This document shows, piece by piece, positions 47,175-48,606 of a stretch of DNA of 48,606 bases. The notes below the pieces were generated by a model. That model saw only the letters and a program-made list of their open reading frames with translations. It searched no databases and was not told where the DNA came from. The DNA is taken from positions 256-48,861 of the forward strand of contig JBBBWG010030488.1 in NCBI GenBank assembly GCA_037176905.1. Direction: 5' to 3'. The DNA comes from Azolla pinnata (Eukaryota; Streptophyta; Polypodiopsida; Salviniales; Salviniaceae). The position numbers and the translations under genes are program-made. The first letter of the stretch is position 1. Each line of letters opens with the position of its first letter.

Positions 47175-47267
47175 CGAGACCTCTCTCTTTCTCGTTCTCG
47201 CTTCCACTCTCATGTAAAGAAAAAAAAATTAGAAGAGACTGGGGAAAACAGAGAATGGGGCGAACTC

Positions 47268-47330
47268 AGGTTTAGGGTTTAGGGTTTAGGGTTTAGGGTT
47301 TCGGAGTCTAGGGTTTTTTAGGGTTTTTGG
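47268..47330 (+). repeat. Telomere-like tract (TTTAGGG orientation)
   Basis: Four successive TTTAGGG units and further AGGGTTTT words lie here. A looser group (GTTTAGGGTTTCGGG, GGGTTTTAGGGTTTTTAGG) lies at 47538-47595. The orientation is opposite to the array at 23.8 kb. These could also act as clustered telo-boxes for a promoter. Confidence 0.85.
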
Positions 47331-47746
47331 CGAGGGGATCTTCAGACAGAAACCCCCCCAATGGCAGCGCTAGCTACGCTCCTGGGCCGGATTTCCTCCC
47401 GCCCTTTGTAAGTTGCTGCAGAGCTGCGAAAATCGATGGCAATGTCTGCATGTCACGTACCCTAGGGGCCGGAATGAATCGAATCGTAGCAGGCTGGGAT
47501 CGTGTGTGCGATTTGCGATCGCGGTCAGCTTACGGCGGTTTAGGGTTTCGGGGGATTTGGGATCAGGGTTTTGGGGGGTTTTAGGGTTTTTAGGTCAGAG
47601 ATGTGGCATGGCGCAAAGTGCATCGAGCTGCAGGCCAGGGAAATCGAGCGAGATGTGGTAGGTTCGGTATGTATCTATACACACATATATAGATAGATCG
47701 ATAGATAGATAGATAGATAGATTGTCAAGGATTGATCTAGCGCAGG

Positions 47747-48606
47747 TTAGCAGCAGCTCTGATTCGGCGCTGCTGCAGCTGCTACGCCGCCTGCCCATTT
47801 CCTGCAGCCGGCCTTGGTGTGGCCGTGGGAGGCAGTATTGCTGGAGGTGCGGAAGCCTTGCTGCTTGAAGCGGTCGGCGCAGGTGGGTGGAGGCCGTCTA
47901 GCAGCTGGGGTCTGATGGCGGTGGCGATGAGGGTCGTGTGAATGCGGAGGACAGTCGGGAGGGCGTGCAGGATATGGCGGCTCCTCGCTGCGCTGCAGGT
48001 CGATGTAAACGGCGGCGGCGCCCTTGTGCTTGGGGGAGTGGATGGAGGCGAGCTTGAGGAAGGAGGAGAAGGCTCGGTGGATGGGGTTAGGGCCGGGAGC
48101 TGGGGGAGAAGACGAAGAAGACGACGACGACTTGCTTCTCTGCTCTTTCTTGCGGTCGATCCGAGGCGATGTGGGGTCGTCGTCTGATTCGGAGACTGGA
48201 GGCGGAGAAGAAGAAGAAGAAGAGGTGGAAGAGGAAGGGTAGATGAGGGCGGGCCTGCACATGATCATGCGGCGGCGCCTGCTTCTGCTGCTGTTAGTAG
48301 CAATCGAAGAAGCAGAAGCAGAAGCAGAAGCAGAAGCAGAAGAAGCAGAAGAAGAAGAAGAAGAAGAAGAAGAGGAGGCGCGGCGCAGAAGAATGCGGGG
48401 GAGGAGGAAGGGCGGAAGCGCGGAGAAGAAGAAAGCGGCGCGCGGCGGCCGCGGGATGTATGCGGGGCATGCGGCCCAGGATGATGATGATGATGGTGAT
48501 GATGATGATGATGGCGACGGTGGGGAGGAGGATGGTAGCGATGGCGAGCATGGGGATGGTGACGATGGTGAGGCGGCGGGCTTCTTCCTCCGCCGGCCCG
48601 CCGCCG
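47747..48606 (-). CDS. Possible partial Ser-rich protein, 5' end outside window
   Basis: A minus-strand frame stays open from the stop at 47747 to the window edge, at least 286 codons. Its distal part is low complexity (Ser/Pro, then Ser/Ala runs from TTC and CTG triplets). Its proximal part is more protein-like: SRSRRRRMIMCRPALIYP, an acidic SESDDDPTSPRIDRKKEQR, then AFSSFLKLASIHSPKHKG and AAVYIDLQRSEEPP. An internal ATG at 48268 would give 173 residues. GC-rich simple sequence often leaves frames open, and another frame here has a hydrophobic run (48551-48480), so this call is weak. No family is recognised. Confidence 0.3.
   Translation of the reverse strand, partial: AAGRRRKKPAASPSSPSPCSPSLPSSSPPSPSSSSSPSSSSSWAACPAYIPRPPRAAFFFSALPPFLLPRILLRRASSSSSSSSSSASSASASASASASSIATNSSRSRRRRMIMCRPALIYPSSSTSSSSSSPPPVSESDDDPTSPRIDRKKEQRSKSSSSSSSSPPAPGPNPIHRAFSSFLKLASIHSPKHKGAAAVYIDLQRSEEPPYPARPPDCPPHSHDPHRHRHQTPAARRPPPTCADRFKQQGFRTSSNTASHGHTKAGCRKWAGGVAAAAAPNQSCC

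Larger units (their letters stand above)
45436..47746. other. Intergenic, right part of window
   Basis: No gene is supported. A 33-bp repeat lies at 45800-45880, a TATA-type microsatellite at 46885-46920, telomere-like words at 47268-47330 and 47538-47595, and a GATA run at 47690-47722. Short open frames, including 46184-46366, have no recognisable product. Confidence 0.55.

Overview
This window is nuclear DNA from a land plant. The supported protein genes have spliceosomal introns with GT-AG ends, plant-type telomere repeats (CCCTAAA/TTTAGGG) occur at two places, ATP-citrate lyase is encoded as a separate plant-type A subunit, and there is a long plant PPR editing factor. A PKA-like AGC kinase and a PPR protein with a non-canonical DYW-type C-terminus point to a seed-free plant, most likely a fern, with a lycophyte or hornwort as alternatives. 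That placement is an inference from protein style and was not tested by search.

Layout. 1-3.2 kb: non-coding, ending in a long ACAT-type microsatellite. 3.2-7.7 kb (+): 13-exon RIO1 atypical protein kinase (ribosome biogenesis). 8.42 kb (+): tRNA-Ala(UGC). 9.2-12.1 kb (-): 13-exon ATP-citrate synthase subunit A. 12.1-13.7 kb: divergent spacer with a long TTC tract and minisatellites. 13.7/14.4-17.5 kb (+): PPR RNA-editing factor. 17.5-20 kb: spacer with a 115-bp tandem repeat. 20.0-21.9 kb (-): two-exon gene for an unrecognised His-rich single-pass membrane protein. 21.9-25.7 kb: repeat-rich spacer with a 480-bp interstitial telomere-like array. 25.7-28.6 kb (+): 10-exon NMN adenylyltransferase. 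31.1-33.5 kb (-): two-exon GT47 exostosin-family glycosyltransferase whose intron is a 61-bp minisatellite. 33.5-36.8 kb: spacer with a 227-bp palindrome. 36.8-38.3 kb (-): two-exon gene for an unrecognised basic, Ser-rich protein. 38.3-41 kb: divergent spacer made mostly of triplet microsatellites. 41.0-45.4 kb (+): 12-exon PKA catalytic-subunit-like kinase. 45.4-48.6 kb: spacer with a second telomere-like tract, and at the right edge a possible partial gene on the minus strand.

The genes are unrelated single-copy functions (ribosome maturation, cytosolic acetyl-CoA supply, organellar RNA editing, NAD synthesis, wall glycan synthesis, signalling); nothing suggests a cluster. All splice models were derived by hand: reading frames close exactly across every junction of RIO1, ACLA, NMNAT, GT47, the PKA-like kinase and the two unrecognised two-exon genes. 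The 5' end of the PPR gene is unresolved. The most interesting items are the variant DYW domain, the PKA-like kinase, a decayed duplicate exon inside RIO1, the higher-order minisatellite in the GT47 intron, and the pair of oppositely oriented telomere-like tracts.
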